This document shows, in pieces, positions 1 to 7,263 of a stretch of DNA of 64,000 nucleotides. Origin of the DNA: Shewanella denitrificans OS217 (GTDB taxonomy: Bacteria > Pseudomonadota > Gammaproteobacteria > Enterobacterales > Shewanellaceae); assembly GCF_000013765.1 (NCBI RefSeq), contig NC_007954.1, forward strand, positions 744,001 through 808,000, given 5' to 3'. The number at the start of each line of letters is the position of its first letter. Within the stretch, counting starts at the first letter, position 1. Under the pieces are notes generated by a model. That model was not told the DNA's origin. It ran no database searches and saw only the letters and a list, made by a program, of their open reading frames with translations. The translations under genes were made by a program, and so were the position numbers.

Positions 1-9
1 CGGCTGGTG

Positions 10-272
10 ATACCAATCGTATTAATTATCTGATCATTCAGCGGGAGTTCAAAGGGTATTAATCAAGGCGAAGGCTTGCAGGCATAGTGGTGCTATGTCA
101 AAAGTCTTCAACGCAGAGAAATCCCCTTTGAAACCCGCCCTCGGGAGCGTCTCAAGCATTCCACTTCATCGTTGCATTAATTTAAAAGGGAATAACCCTT
201 ACTGCATTAATGCGCCTTGAATTGAAAAGCTTGAGGTGCTCTGATAGATCACATCATTAATGTGATTGGTAT
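10..272. repeat. MITE-like non-coding repeat with terminal inverted repeats
   Basis: The element is bounded by ATACCAATC at 10-18 and GATTGGTAT at 264-272. Extending inward, about 22 of 26 bases match between positions 10-35 and the reverse complement of 247-272. The interior carries no credible reading frame but has GC-rich and CATTAATGC-type local dyads. Size (263 bp), inverted ends and lack of coding content fit a miniature inverted-repeat element. ATACCAAT also occurs near 14432 and 17029, possibly as remnants, but those are too short to call. No target-site duplication could be recognised with confidence. Confidence 0.6.
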
Positions 273-531
273 GACTCCCAGTGGGCCCAATTAAACTCAA
301 CAATTCTAGCGCTTAAAAATGCCACTAAATCGGCATCGGGGTTTTCTAATCGTTCAATTTTCATTTTGTAGACTACTTAGCTTAAAGAAAACGGTTGGTG
401 AAAGGCCATCCTAACGCCAGCTTATTGGAAACACGACTATTATTTAACTGCTAATGACAGTGTTTAGTCGATTCAAGCTAACGGGGAGTTGAAGAAATGG
501 GGGGTTGATCAGCTTATGGGATCGCGCGCTA

Positions 532-619
532 TTGACATGGGATCCATTTACGCTAAGATATGGCTATCTGGACGTCCAAATGGCTGGGCGGCTAAATTGA
601 TTTGTTAATTATGACGTCG
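532..619 (+). promoter_or_regulatory. metF promoter with MetJ-type boxes
   Basis: A sigma70-like promoter is visible: TTGACA at 532-537, a 16-base spacer and TAAGAT at 554-559. Downstream, GGACGTCC at 570-577 and TGACGTCG at 612-619 each match the MetJ box AGACGTCT at 6 of 8 positions; the 8-mers flanking the first match at 4 and 5 of 8. MetJ-SAM repression of metF is established in gammaproteobacteria. Assigning these boxes to MetJ is inference. An AAGGAAG ribosome-binding site follows at 620-626. Confidence 0.5.
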
Positions 620-630
620 AAGGAAGAATT

Positions 631-1527
631 ATGGCTTTTCATCATGCACAGCACGCCCAATCATTGAACCAAAGCCTATCTGAAGTGAATGGCGCGATTA
701 ATGTCTCCTTTGAATTTTTTCCGCCATCGACCCCGGAGATGGAACAGTTGTTATGGAGCTCAGTGCGTCGCCTAGAGCCGCTAAAACCTAAGTTTGTTTC
801 CGTGACTTATGGTGCCAACTCTGGCGTACGTGACAGAACCCACTCTGTGATTGAGCGCATTCAACAAGAAACCCAATTAGTGGCTGCGCCTCACTTGACC
901 TTAGTGGATGCCAGTGACGAAGAGCTAGTCGATTTAGCCAAGCAGTATTGGCAGTCAGGCATTCGTGACATAGTGGCACTTAGGGGGGATTTGCCAGCAG
1001 GTCAGCCTAAGCCAACCCGTTTTGCTGCAGATTTAGTGCGCTTGCTGCGCTCTGTCGCCGACTTTGATATTTCAGTCGCCGCCTATCCAGAAGGGCACCC
1101 CGATGCGCGCAATGCTCAGGCAGACTTGATTAATCTAAAGCGAAAAATTGATGCCGGTGCAAATCGTGCCATCACCCAGTTTTTCTTCGATGTGGAATCC
1201 TACTTACGCTTTCGCGATCGCTGCGTTACCGCCGGCATCGATGTGGAAATCATCCCAGGCATATTACCTGTGACTAACTTTACTCAGTTAAAGCGTTTTG
1301 CGGCCATGACCAATGTGGCCCTGCCGCAATGGCTACATCAGCAGTTTTCGGGCCTTGAAGACGACCCCGCTACCCGCCAGTTGGTGGGCGCCAACGTCGC
1401 CATCGACATGGTCAAAGTCTTGTCCCGTGAAGGGGTGAAGGATTTTCATTTCTACACCTTAAATCGCGCCGAACTCACCTACGCCATCTGCCACACCTTA
1501 GGGGTGAGACCAAAAGTGGCAGTGTAA
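631..1527 (+). CDS. metF: 5,10-methylenetetrahydrofolate reductase
   Basis: MetF reduces 5,10-methylene-THF to 5-methyl-THF with FAD and NADH, supplying the methyl group for methionine synthesis in the cytoplasm. The 298-residue product has the usual length. It begins with the FEFFPP motif at residues 27-32, whose Glu28 corresponds to the catalytic Glu of the E. coli enzyme. Other family signatures include VTYGAN, the APHLTLVDA stretch, the ALRGDLP loop and AITQFFFD near residue 180. ATG at 631 has an AAGGAAG ribosome-binding site. The gene stands alone here; a metJ or metBL cluster, often adjacent in related genomes, is not inside the window. Regulation by methionine/MetJ is suggested by boxes upstream. 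Confidence 0.97.
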   Translation: MAFHHAQHAQSLNQSLSEVNGAINVSFEFFPPSTPEMEQLLWSSVRRLEPLKPKFVSVTYGANSGVRDRTHSVIERIQQETQLVAAPHLTLVDASDEELVDLAKQYWQSGIRDIVALRGDLPAGQPKPTRFAADLVRLLRSVADFDISVAAYPEGHPDARNAQADLINLKRKIDAGANRAITQFFFDVESYLRFRDRCVTAGIDVEIIPGILPVTNFTQLKRFAAMTNVALPQWLHQQFSGLEDDPATRQLVGANVAIDMVKVLSREGVKDFHFYTLNRAELTYAICHTLGVRPKVAV

Positions 1528-1969
1528 GCTAGCACAGGCTCAGGTGCAGCATCCCTGCGGCACTTCGCAAGAGAACCACTGGAGTACTTTAGTTTCACTT
1601 GGTGATATGTTCTTTTATATCAGTGGTTTATATGTTGCATTATCGGTTTTTAGTCTACAGAAAAGTAGTGAAAGGTCTTGGGATTAGATTACAGCCAAAT
1701 AATGGCATTTACTCACCGACACGCGTAAATATATCCCTATAGCTCTCTTCGACGTCCTGTCTCAGAAGGTCGTCTCGCAAATTGCCATGATGTGCCTATT
1801 AAGTTTCGTGTTGTCATTTCACACTTGTTTGTTAAATGCAGGAAAATACAGCACTTTACTTCGAGCGAACAAGGAATGTAGTATTAATTTTATCAATCGC
1901 TTATACGCGGCCGTTTTGTACAACGCCGTGAAATAAGCGGTTTTATTTTTCATGGCAAGGGAGGCTATT
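1528..1969. other. intergenic region with a long imperfect hairpin
   Basis: No convincing gene is seen in these 442 bases. The main structure is a nested hairpin at 1898-1939: CGCTTAT (1898-1904) pairs with ATAAGCG (1933-1939), with further imperfect pairing of CGCGGCCGTT and AACGCCGTG inside. It ends about 20 bases before the ribosome-binding site of the next gene, so it could act as a leader structure or be a remnant of a mobile site. No U-run follows it, so it is unlikely to be a terminator. Confidence 0.35.
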
Positions 1970-2428
1970 TTGAAAAAAATTATCATGTTTCTATGTGGTT
2001 TTGCTTTATCCGGTTTGGTAGAAGCTGGAGACAAAAACTTGGAAGATTTTGCAAAATCATACTTTAAGGCATGGCAAACATCCCAATCCCCTAATGCTTC
2101 TAAAAAAGACCTTGAGCATTACCTTTCTTTCCTTGCTGACGATGTCGGACATCAACATTTACCTTACGATCCAGATGATTCTCGCTCCCCTGAAGGGAAA
2201 GAACAATTTCGAAAAGGCATGACTTATTATCTAGGCACTCATACTTCATATGAAGCCAAGCTTGATAAAGTCGTTACCGGTCATAATGTGATTGTAATAA
2301 CCTACTCAACATCAAGCAGTGGTAAGCATGCTCACACGGGTCAGGTCATTAATCAAAGCTATGACACCATGGAAGTGCTCGAAATTGACAAGGAAAAAGT
2401 ATCAGTCATTCGAAAGTACTCGAAATAA
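1970..2428 (+). CDS. secreted NTF2/SnoaL-like protein of unknown function
   Basis: The protein looks like a small periplasmic or exported NTF2-like (SnoaL-type) domain. I choose the TTG at 1970 because AAGGGAGG lies just upstream at 1958-1964 and the product then starts MKKIIMFLCGFALSGLVEAG, a clean signal peptide. The in-frame ATG at 1952 would put extra residues in front of the signal and has no ribosome-binding site. The mature part has the family layout: an initial helix (DFAKSYFKAWQ), a loop region with HQHLPYD and then beta strands (VVTGHNVIVITYSTSSS). The function and ligand cannot be told. The upstream hairpin, and the neighbouring broken acetyltransferase, suggest an accessory patch. 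Confidence 0.6.
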   Translation: MKKIIMFLCGFALSGLVEAGDKNLEDFAKSYFKAWQTSQSPNASKKDLEHYLSFLADDVGHQHLPYDPDDSRSPEGKEQFRKGMTYYLGTHTSYEAKLDKVVTGHNVIVITYSTSSSGKHAHTGQVINQSYDTMEVLEIDKEKVSVIRKYSK

Positions 2429-2559
2429 CGCGCTATCAATCAGCTGTGGTTTACCAACTCGATTAAAGGCATTGAAAAGTAAGCTATAGATAGAATTGAA
2501 GTGGTTGTAAAAAAGTAGAATAAGATACTAACACTGGCCCTATGGAGAAGTTTTAGAAC

Positions 2560-2980
2560 ATGAGAATTACCGCCGTATCTCAACCTGAAGAGAGTGATTT
2601 TGACGTATTAAAAAAAGGGCTTGAATGGATTTAACGAGCGCCATACTGGGGCTGTTTATCGCGAAACGATCTCTTCTTTTGTTAAAGATGAAGATGATAA
2701 GACGGTGGACGGGATCCTTGGGGAAATAAAATGGGGCTGGCTATATATAGAAGGCCTGTGGATAGCCGATGATGTTCGTGGCAGTGGGTTAGGGGCTAAA
2801 TTACTGCAACAACTGGAAGCGTATGCTTTATCTAAAGGGGTGAGCAATGTTCGCTTAGAAACCACTTCATTCCAAGCATTAGATTTCTATGTAAAACAGG
2901 GCTATACGGTATTTGGTCAGTTGCCCGATATGCCGCCCACTTTTACCAGCTACTTTTTAAAGAAGCAAACGGGTATCTAG
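2560..2980 (+). pseudogene. GNAT acetyltransferase with a frameshift near its N-terminus
   Basis: ATG at 2560 opens a frame (MRITAVSQPEESDFDVLKKG...) that stops at 2632-2634. The rest of a GNAT domain continues in the next frame to 2980. The halves rejoin if one A is removed from the run of seven at 2610-2616, giving ...VLKKGLNGFNERHTG.... The C-terminal part is intact, including the acetyl-CoA-binding segment DVRGSGLGAKLLQQLE and the terminal FYVKQGYTVFGQ. The downstream piece could only start at the poor TTG 2621, so as written the gene is probably broken. Alternatives are a sequencing error or transcriptional slippage on the A-run. The substrate is unknown; family members acetylate small amines or antibiotics. 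Confidence 0.75.
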
Positions 2981-3105
2981 CATAATTGGGCGTGTTCTAA
3001 ATTGATTTAGTCAATGTTTCCTTTTAGAGAGACCATGTCACTTAACTGTGCCATTCGGCTGTGATTTGCTGCTAATATTAGCTTTTAACCTGCGAGTGTA
3101 CTGAA

Positions 3106-3357
3106 ATGAGTGCTGAGATGACTGCTGAGGTAACTAAATTTTCTCCCAAAGAGTCGTTAACTCAAACTGCCGATACTTGCCCTCTGTGCCAGCAAGCAAA
3201 CTTGTGCGCGGCGACAACCAATACTCCCATAGCAGCGTGTTGGTGCCAGTCACAAACCTTCCCGCCTAAAGCCGTACTGGCAACATCTCAGCAAGCTAAA
3301 TTGACGGCGCCTGCTTGTATCTGTCAGTCCTGCCTTGTCGTGCTAAAACAGCAATAG
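3106..3357 (+). CDS. cysteine-rich CWC family protein
   Basis: This 83-residue cytoplasmic protein carries eight cysteines arranged as CPLCQQANLC, then ACWCQ, then CICQSC. The central CWC and spacing match the cysteine-rich CWC family, a group of small proteins thought to bind a metal ion such as zinc; no biochemical role is known. The gene stands alone, with ATG at 3106 after a short leader, and is convergent with the EamA gene downstream. The first 20 residues (MSAEMTAEVTKF) are not conserved-looking; a start at the internal ATG codon 5 is also possible. Confidence 0.8.
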   Translation: MSAEMTAEVTKFSPKESLTQTADTCPLCQQANLCAATTNTPIAACWCQSQTFPPKAVLATSQQAKLTAPACICQSCLVVLKQQ

Positions 3358-3435
3358 CCCTATATATCCTCAGTCTTAGATTAGAAATACCACCTCAGCA
3401 GTGTCAGAGTATGTGGCGGCTATTCATTTTATGGT

Positions 3436-4308
3436 TTATTTTTTTATCGTCATTGATTGGTTAATAATTAAGGCGAAAATAATGACAGCTAATGCTACCC
3501 AAGTTGTTGTTTGGATTGATTCATTCGCGATTAGTGCACCTATTAGCACCCCAACTGCAGGGACTAGATAATTGGTCATTGAAGTGAATACTGCTCCCGC
3601 ATTTTTTATACTTACCATGTAAAGGTAATAAACGGCGCCCGCACATATCACTCCTAAGTAAAGTAGTGAGAATACTGAAGTCAAAGAGGCTTGAGTAAAC
3701 TCCATTGGGAGCATTATGAGTGCAATTACCATCAGTTGAATGCTCGCCATGGAAAGGACATTTCGAGCCACAATTAATGGATGTTCATCCCTAACGCGAT
3801 TGAGCAATAGTAGTGCAAGAGCAAAGCACACAGCAGCGATGATAATTGCTATGGAACTGGTTAGGTTTATCGTTCCAGTCCCTGAAGACAGTTCGGGATA
3901 GAATAGGATCAATAACCCACAGAAACCAACAATCAGGCTTAGGGTACTCCCCATACTGATCCTTGCATCTTTAATGAATAGTGGGGCGAACATTAGCGTA
4001 TAGAAGGGGATCGTTCCCATCAAGATGGCCGTGATAGAGCTGGTCAAGTGTTGCTGTCCCCAAGGGATCAACACAAAGGGTATGCTAGCCTCCAATAGCC
4101 CTATTAAGGTAAACAGTCGCCATTGGTTACTCGCGCCTTTCAGGCCCATCATTTTACATATTAGGGATAAGGTTATTGTCCCAAGTATCGCTCGGCAGCT
4201 GCCTAGCCAAATGGGAGAGAAACTGTTTAATGCCAGCTCTTGAAAGATGAATTGAGAGCCCCAAATAAAGCCGATAGCAAATAGGATTGCGTAATTTTTA
4301 TATATCAT
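3436..4308 (-). CDS. EamA/DMT-superfamily transporter
   Basis: This 290-residue inner-membrane protein has about ten hydrophobic segments and the two-fold EamA repeat. The first repeat opens with AILFAIGFIWGSQFIFQELAL, and the second begins about residue 150. Members export metabolites, amino acids or drugs by drug/metabolite exchange, and the substrate cannot be read from sequence. It lies about 95 bases downstream of the Rid-family gene on the same strand and is probably co-transcribed from the promoter at 4851-4881, which has a SoxR-like operator. That would fit redox- or drug-inducible export, but this is inference. The product has normal length for the family. Confidence 0.9.
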   Translation of the reverse strand: MIYKNYAILFAIGFIWGSQFIFQELALNSFSPIWLGSCRAILGTITLSLICKMMGLKGASNQWRLFTLIGLLEASIPFVLIPWGQQHLTSSITAILMGTIPFYTLMFAPLFIKDARISMGSTLSLIVGFCGLLILFYPELSSGTGTINLTSSIAIIIAAVCFALALLLLNRVRDEHPLIVARNVLSMASIQLMVIALIMLPMEFTQASLTSVFSLLYLGVICAGAVYYLYMVSIKNAGAVFTSMTNYLVPAVGVLIGALIANESIQTTTWVALAVIIFALIINQSMTIKK

Positions 4309-4403
4309 TAGAGGTATACCTAAGATAAATGGGCCTGACTAGGTTAGCCAGGCTGATGCTTATGAGGATAATAAATATGACCGCGGAGCCGCGGTTCTAA
4401 GGG

Positions 4404-4817
4404 TTATGCAGATTTAAAAGCAATGGCATCGACTTCAATTTTCATTCCCGTAATCGCCAAATTAGGGACTGGGATTAGCGTGCTTGCTGGGAGTGTTGTT
4501 GACCAGCGTTTTTGCATTTCTTCACTCCAAATTTCAAGTTTATCGACATTATGATCCACAATAAGAATGGTAATTTTTATTACGTCATCAAAATGTAATT
4601 CGTGTGCTGTGAGCGCAATATTAAGGTTTGATAACAGGACTTGGACTTGATGACGAAAATCTTCATTTAAAATGTGTTCAGGTCCTTCACCACCACTTTG
4701 TCCTGAGATATACACCAACTCACCATTTGATGGGACTTTGACTGTGTGACAAAAACCGAATGGTGTTGGGTCAAATAGCTCTGCTGGGTTGGAGTAATTA
4801 GGGAGATTAATTGTCAT
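4404..4817 (-). CDS. Rid-family (YjgF/YER057c/UK114) protein
   Basis: The 137-residue product has the Rid fold signatures: VYISGQSGG near residue 30, the helix QVQVLLSNLNIAL and the C-terminal GMKIEVDAIA. RidA enzymes hydrolyse reactive enamine/imine intermediates and need an Arg in the segment that normally reads PARS. Here that segment reads PAST, so the key Arg is missing and imine deaminase activity of the RidA type is unlikely. It belongs to one of the other Rid subfamilies, of largely unknown function. It is the first gene after a MerR/SoxR-type promoter and precedes an EamA transporter, so a role in handling a toxic compound is plausible but unproven. Confidence 0.88.
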   Translation of the reverse strand: MTINLPNYSNPAELFDPTPFGFCHTVKVPSNGELVYISGQSGGEGPEHILNEDFRHQVQVLLSNLNIALTAHELHFDDVIKITILIVDHNVDKLEIWSEEMQKRWSTTLPASTLIPVPNLAITGMKIEVDAIAFKSA

Positions 4818-4850
4818 TTTATGTGCCTATTTATGGTTAAATTTTCAAGC

Positions 4851-4881
4851 ACTATAAAAGCTCAAGCTAACTTGAGGTCAA
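4851..4881 (-). promoter_or_regulatory. MerR-family promoter with SoxR-like operator
   Basis: On the minus strand, TTGACC (4881-4876) and TATAGT (4856-4851) are separated by exactly 19 bases, the over-long spacing typical of MerR-family activated promoters. The spacer holds CCTCAAGTTAGCTTGAGC (4877-4860), which matches the SoxR operator CCTCAAGTTAACTTGAGG at 16 of 18 positions. It would drive the Rid gene and EamA transporter. No merR-family gene lies in the window, so the regulator must be elsewhere. Confidence 0.7.
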
Positions 4882-5100
4882 TAGTTTTTTTTAATAAGTG
4901 ACAATTTAAAATGCAAGCTAGAGAAGAAGGTTATCCGCTTTAGGCTACTAACCTTTACTAGGAATACATGACCGTCATTTTAAACGGCAGTTTCCTGAAA
5001 ATGGCTTGTTATTCAACTGTAAACCCAGCTTGTTAAAATTCTTGTGGTGACAGGGTGGTTCGGTATACTGGGCTAACACTATTCATTTAGGATCCTAACA

Positions 5101-5730
5101 ATGTTGAAAAAAATCATCCTTGCCTTGGCTGTCATTATTGCCTTGCCGCTTATCGCCGCGCTATTCCTTAAAACCCATTATTCAGTGGTGCGCAGCATCA
5201 CCGTAGAGCGCCCTAATGCGCAGGTGTTTGACTATATTAAACACTTAAAAAATCAAGATAATTTCAGTAAGTGGGCCATGATGGACCCAGATATGAAAAA
5301 AACCTATCGCGGCGAGGATGGTATGGCGGGCTTTGTGTCTGCTTGGGCCAGTGAAAATCCTGATGTGGGCGTCGGTGAGCAGGAAATTATCAAGATAACC
5401 CCTAACGAAAGAGTCGATTTCGAACTGCGTTTCTTATCTCCTTTTGAGGCCACTGAGCCTGCATATATGAGCACTAAACCCGTTTCTGATACGAGCACCC
5501 AAGTAGATTGGGGCTTTAGCGGCCACATGGATTACCCAATGAATCTGATGTTAGCTGTGATGGATTTTGAGACCATGATAGGCAACGACTTACAAGAAGG
5601 GCTAAATAATCTGAAACAAGTGCTCGAGGCCAAGCCTGTTAAAGAAAGCCTGCCTGAGCCTGTTGAGCCTGAAGTTTTCGATTCCTTAGAGGAGCAGGCC
5701 GCTCCCTTAGAGCTTAAAGCTGCACACTGA
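5101..5730 (+). CDS. membrane-anchored SRPBCC (START-like) protein
   Basis: The product begins with a hydrophobic segment (ILALAVIIALPLIAALFL, residues 5-22) that anchors it or acts as an uncleaved signal. It is followed by an SRPBCC/polyketide-cyclase-type domain of about 145 residues (SITVERPNAQVFDYIKHLKN... VDWGFSGHM...). This fold binds hydrophobic ligands in a deep cavity, but the ligand is unknown. The last 40 residues are acidic and proline-rich (EPVEPEVFDSLEEQAAPLE), probably disordered. It has ATG 5101 after GGATCCTAACA. It precedes the AGCS symporter by 53 bases on the same strand and may be co-transcribed with it. Confidence 0.85.
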   Translation: MLKKIILALAVIIALPLIAALFLKTHYSVVRSITVERPNAQVFDYIKHLKNQDNFSKWAMMDPDMKKTYRGEDGMAGFVSAWASENPDVGVGEQEIIKITPNERVDFELRFLSPFEATEPAYMSTKPVSDTSTQVDWGFSGHMDYPMNLMLAVMDFETMIGNDLQEGLNNLKQVLEAKPVKESLPEPVEPEVFDSLEEQAAPLELKAAH

Positions 5731-5783
5731 GGTATTTGAGAAGCGGTTTAATCGCTTAATAATCATAAACAAATGAGGTAGAC

Positions 5784-7154
5784 ATGGAAGCCATTACAGA
5801 ATTTATAAGTACAATCAATGGCATAGTTTGGGGTGTTCCCATGCTGGTAATGATCTTAGGGGTGGGGCTATTCTTGTCCATCGGCCTTAGGTTAATGCCC
5901 ATCTTAAAATTAGGTCGCGGTTTCAAGTTGTTATGGTCTGGCCGAGCAGTGTCAGAGGATGCCGATAAGGGCGAAATTAGCCCATTTAATGCCTTGATGA
6001 CCTCACTGTCTGCCACCATAGGCACAGGTAATATTGCCGGTGTGGCGACCGCCATTTTTATCGGTGGCCCAGGCGCCTTGTTTTGGATGTGGTGTACTGC
6101 GCTTGTAGGCATGGCGACCAAGTATTCTGAGGCCGTGCTCGCGGTTAAGTTTCGTGAGAAAGACACAGAGGGTAACCATGTCGGTGGCCCCATGTACTAT
6201 ATCAAAAATGGTTTAGGCAAAAAATGGGCATGGCTTGGCACTGCTTTTGCGCTGTTTGGCTCAATAGCTGGCTTTGGGATCGGCAATACAGTGCAAGCCA
6301 ATTCTGTGGCTGACGCCATGAGCAGCAATTTTGGTGTGCCCGCTTGGGTCACTGGAGCGGTGTTGATGCTGCTGGTTGGCGCCGTATTAATGGGCGGCAT
6401 TAAACGTATCGCCGAAGTGGCAGGCAAACTGGTGCCACTGATGACAGTGTTTTATATCACAGCAGGGCTTGCGGTATTAATCGTTTACGCAGAACAAGTG
6501 CCAGATGCCTTTATGTTGATTATCCACAGTGCCTTTAATCCGGTGGCAGCCCAAGGCGGTTTCGCTGGGGCTGCGGTATGGGCGGCAATTCGCTTTGGTG
6601 TGGCTCGTGGGGTGTTTTCCAATGAAGCGGGCCTAGGTAGCGCGCCCATTGCCCACGCGGCGGCGCAAACTAACGATCCGGTCAAGCAAGGTTTAGTCGC
6701 CATGCTGGGCACCTTTATCGACACCCTTATTGTCTGCACCATTACCGGTCTTGCCATTGTGGTTTCTGGGGCGTGGACATCGGGGGAGAATGGCGCAGCG
6801 TTAACCTCCTTTGCCTTCTCTCATGCATTGCCTATGGGTAACTACATAGTGGCCATTGCCTTGGCCGTATTTGCCTTTACCACCATCTTAGGCTGGAGTT
6901 TTTACAGCGAAAAGTGCGTCCAGTATCTCTTGGGAGACAAGGCCATTAAGCCGTTTCGATTAATCTGGACCTTAGTGGTGCCATTAGGGGCGATGAGCTC
7001 CCTTGAGTTTATTTGGTTATTGGCAGATACCTTAAATGCCATGATGGCCATCCCCAACTTAACGGCCTTAGTATTATTAAGCCCAGTCGTGTTTGGCTTA
7101 ACTCGAGAATACTTTATAAAACAAAGGCAGCTCGCGGCCAATAAAGTCGATTGA
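5784..7154 (+). CDS. alanine/glycine:cation symporter (AGCS family)
   Basis: This 456-residue inner-membrane protein takes up alanine or glycine with Na+ or H+. The AGCS family pattern is clear: INGIVWGVPMLVMILGVGLFLS near the start, then SATIGTGNIAGVATAIFIGGPGALFWMW with the GTGNI substrate-binding region around residues 75-80. GVARGVFSNEAGLGSAPIAHAAA follows at about 275-295, and then repeated hydrophobic segments to the end. Length and order are normal. ATG at 5784 follows an AGGTA-type ribosome-binding site. A strong terminator follows at 7185-7211. Alanine and glycine cannot be distinguished from sequence alone. Confidence 0.95.
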   Translation: MEAITEFISTINGIVWGVPMLVMILGVGLFLSIGLRLMPILKLGRGFKLLWSGRAVSEDADKGEISPFNALMTSLSATIGTGNIAGVATAIFIGGPGALFWMWCTALVGMATKYSEAVLAVKFREKDTEGNHVGGPMYYIKNGLGKKWAWLGTAFALFGSIAGFGIGNTVQANSVADAMSSNFGVPAWVTGAVLMLLVGAVLMGGIKRIAEVAGKLVPLMTVFYITAGLAVLIVYAEQVPDAFMLIIHSAFNPVAAQGGFAGAAVWAAIRFGVARGVFSNEAGLGSAPIAHAAAQTNDPVKQGLVAMLGTFIDTLIVCTITGLAIVVSGAWTSGENGAALTSFAFSHALPMGNYIVAIALAVFAFTTILGWSFYSEKCVQYLLGDKAIKPFRLIWTLVVPLGAMSSLEFIWLLADTLNAMMAIPNLTALVLLSPVVFGLTREYFIKQRQLAANKVD

Positions 7155-7184
7155 TAGTCTAATCATGGACTAAAAGCCAACAAA

Positions 7185-7211
7185 AAAGCCAAGCATAATG
7201 CTTGGCTTTTT
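7185..7211 (+). terminator. rho-independent terminator after the AGCS gene
   Basis: An 11-bp perfect stem (AAAGCCAAGCA / TGCTTGGCTTT) with a 3-base TAA loop is followed by T residues. The A-rich left flank lets it also serve the convergent DUF1704 gene. Confidence 0.9.
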
Positions 7212-7263
7212 AACTTTGATTGTTAGCGACTTACCAGTGTGGTGCTCCGCTGTGGGTCGCAGC

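Noticed and set aside
2610..2634. Programmed -1 ribosomal frameshift in the GNAT gene
   Set aside because: The A-run looks slippery, but the downstream frame needs a +1 (or -2) move, not -1, and no stimulatory structure is obvious. Breakage, sequencing error or transcriptional slippage fits better.
5756..6193. Long antisense frames opposite the AGCS, pit, putA and other membrane genes
   Set aside because: They are complements of well-supported genes, hydrophobic or Thr/Ala-rich by codon symmetry, and lack ribosome-binding sites.
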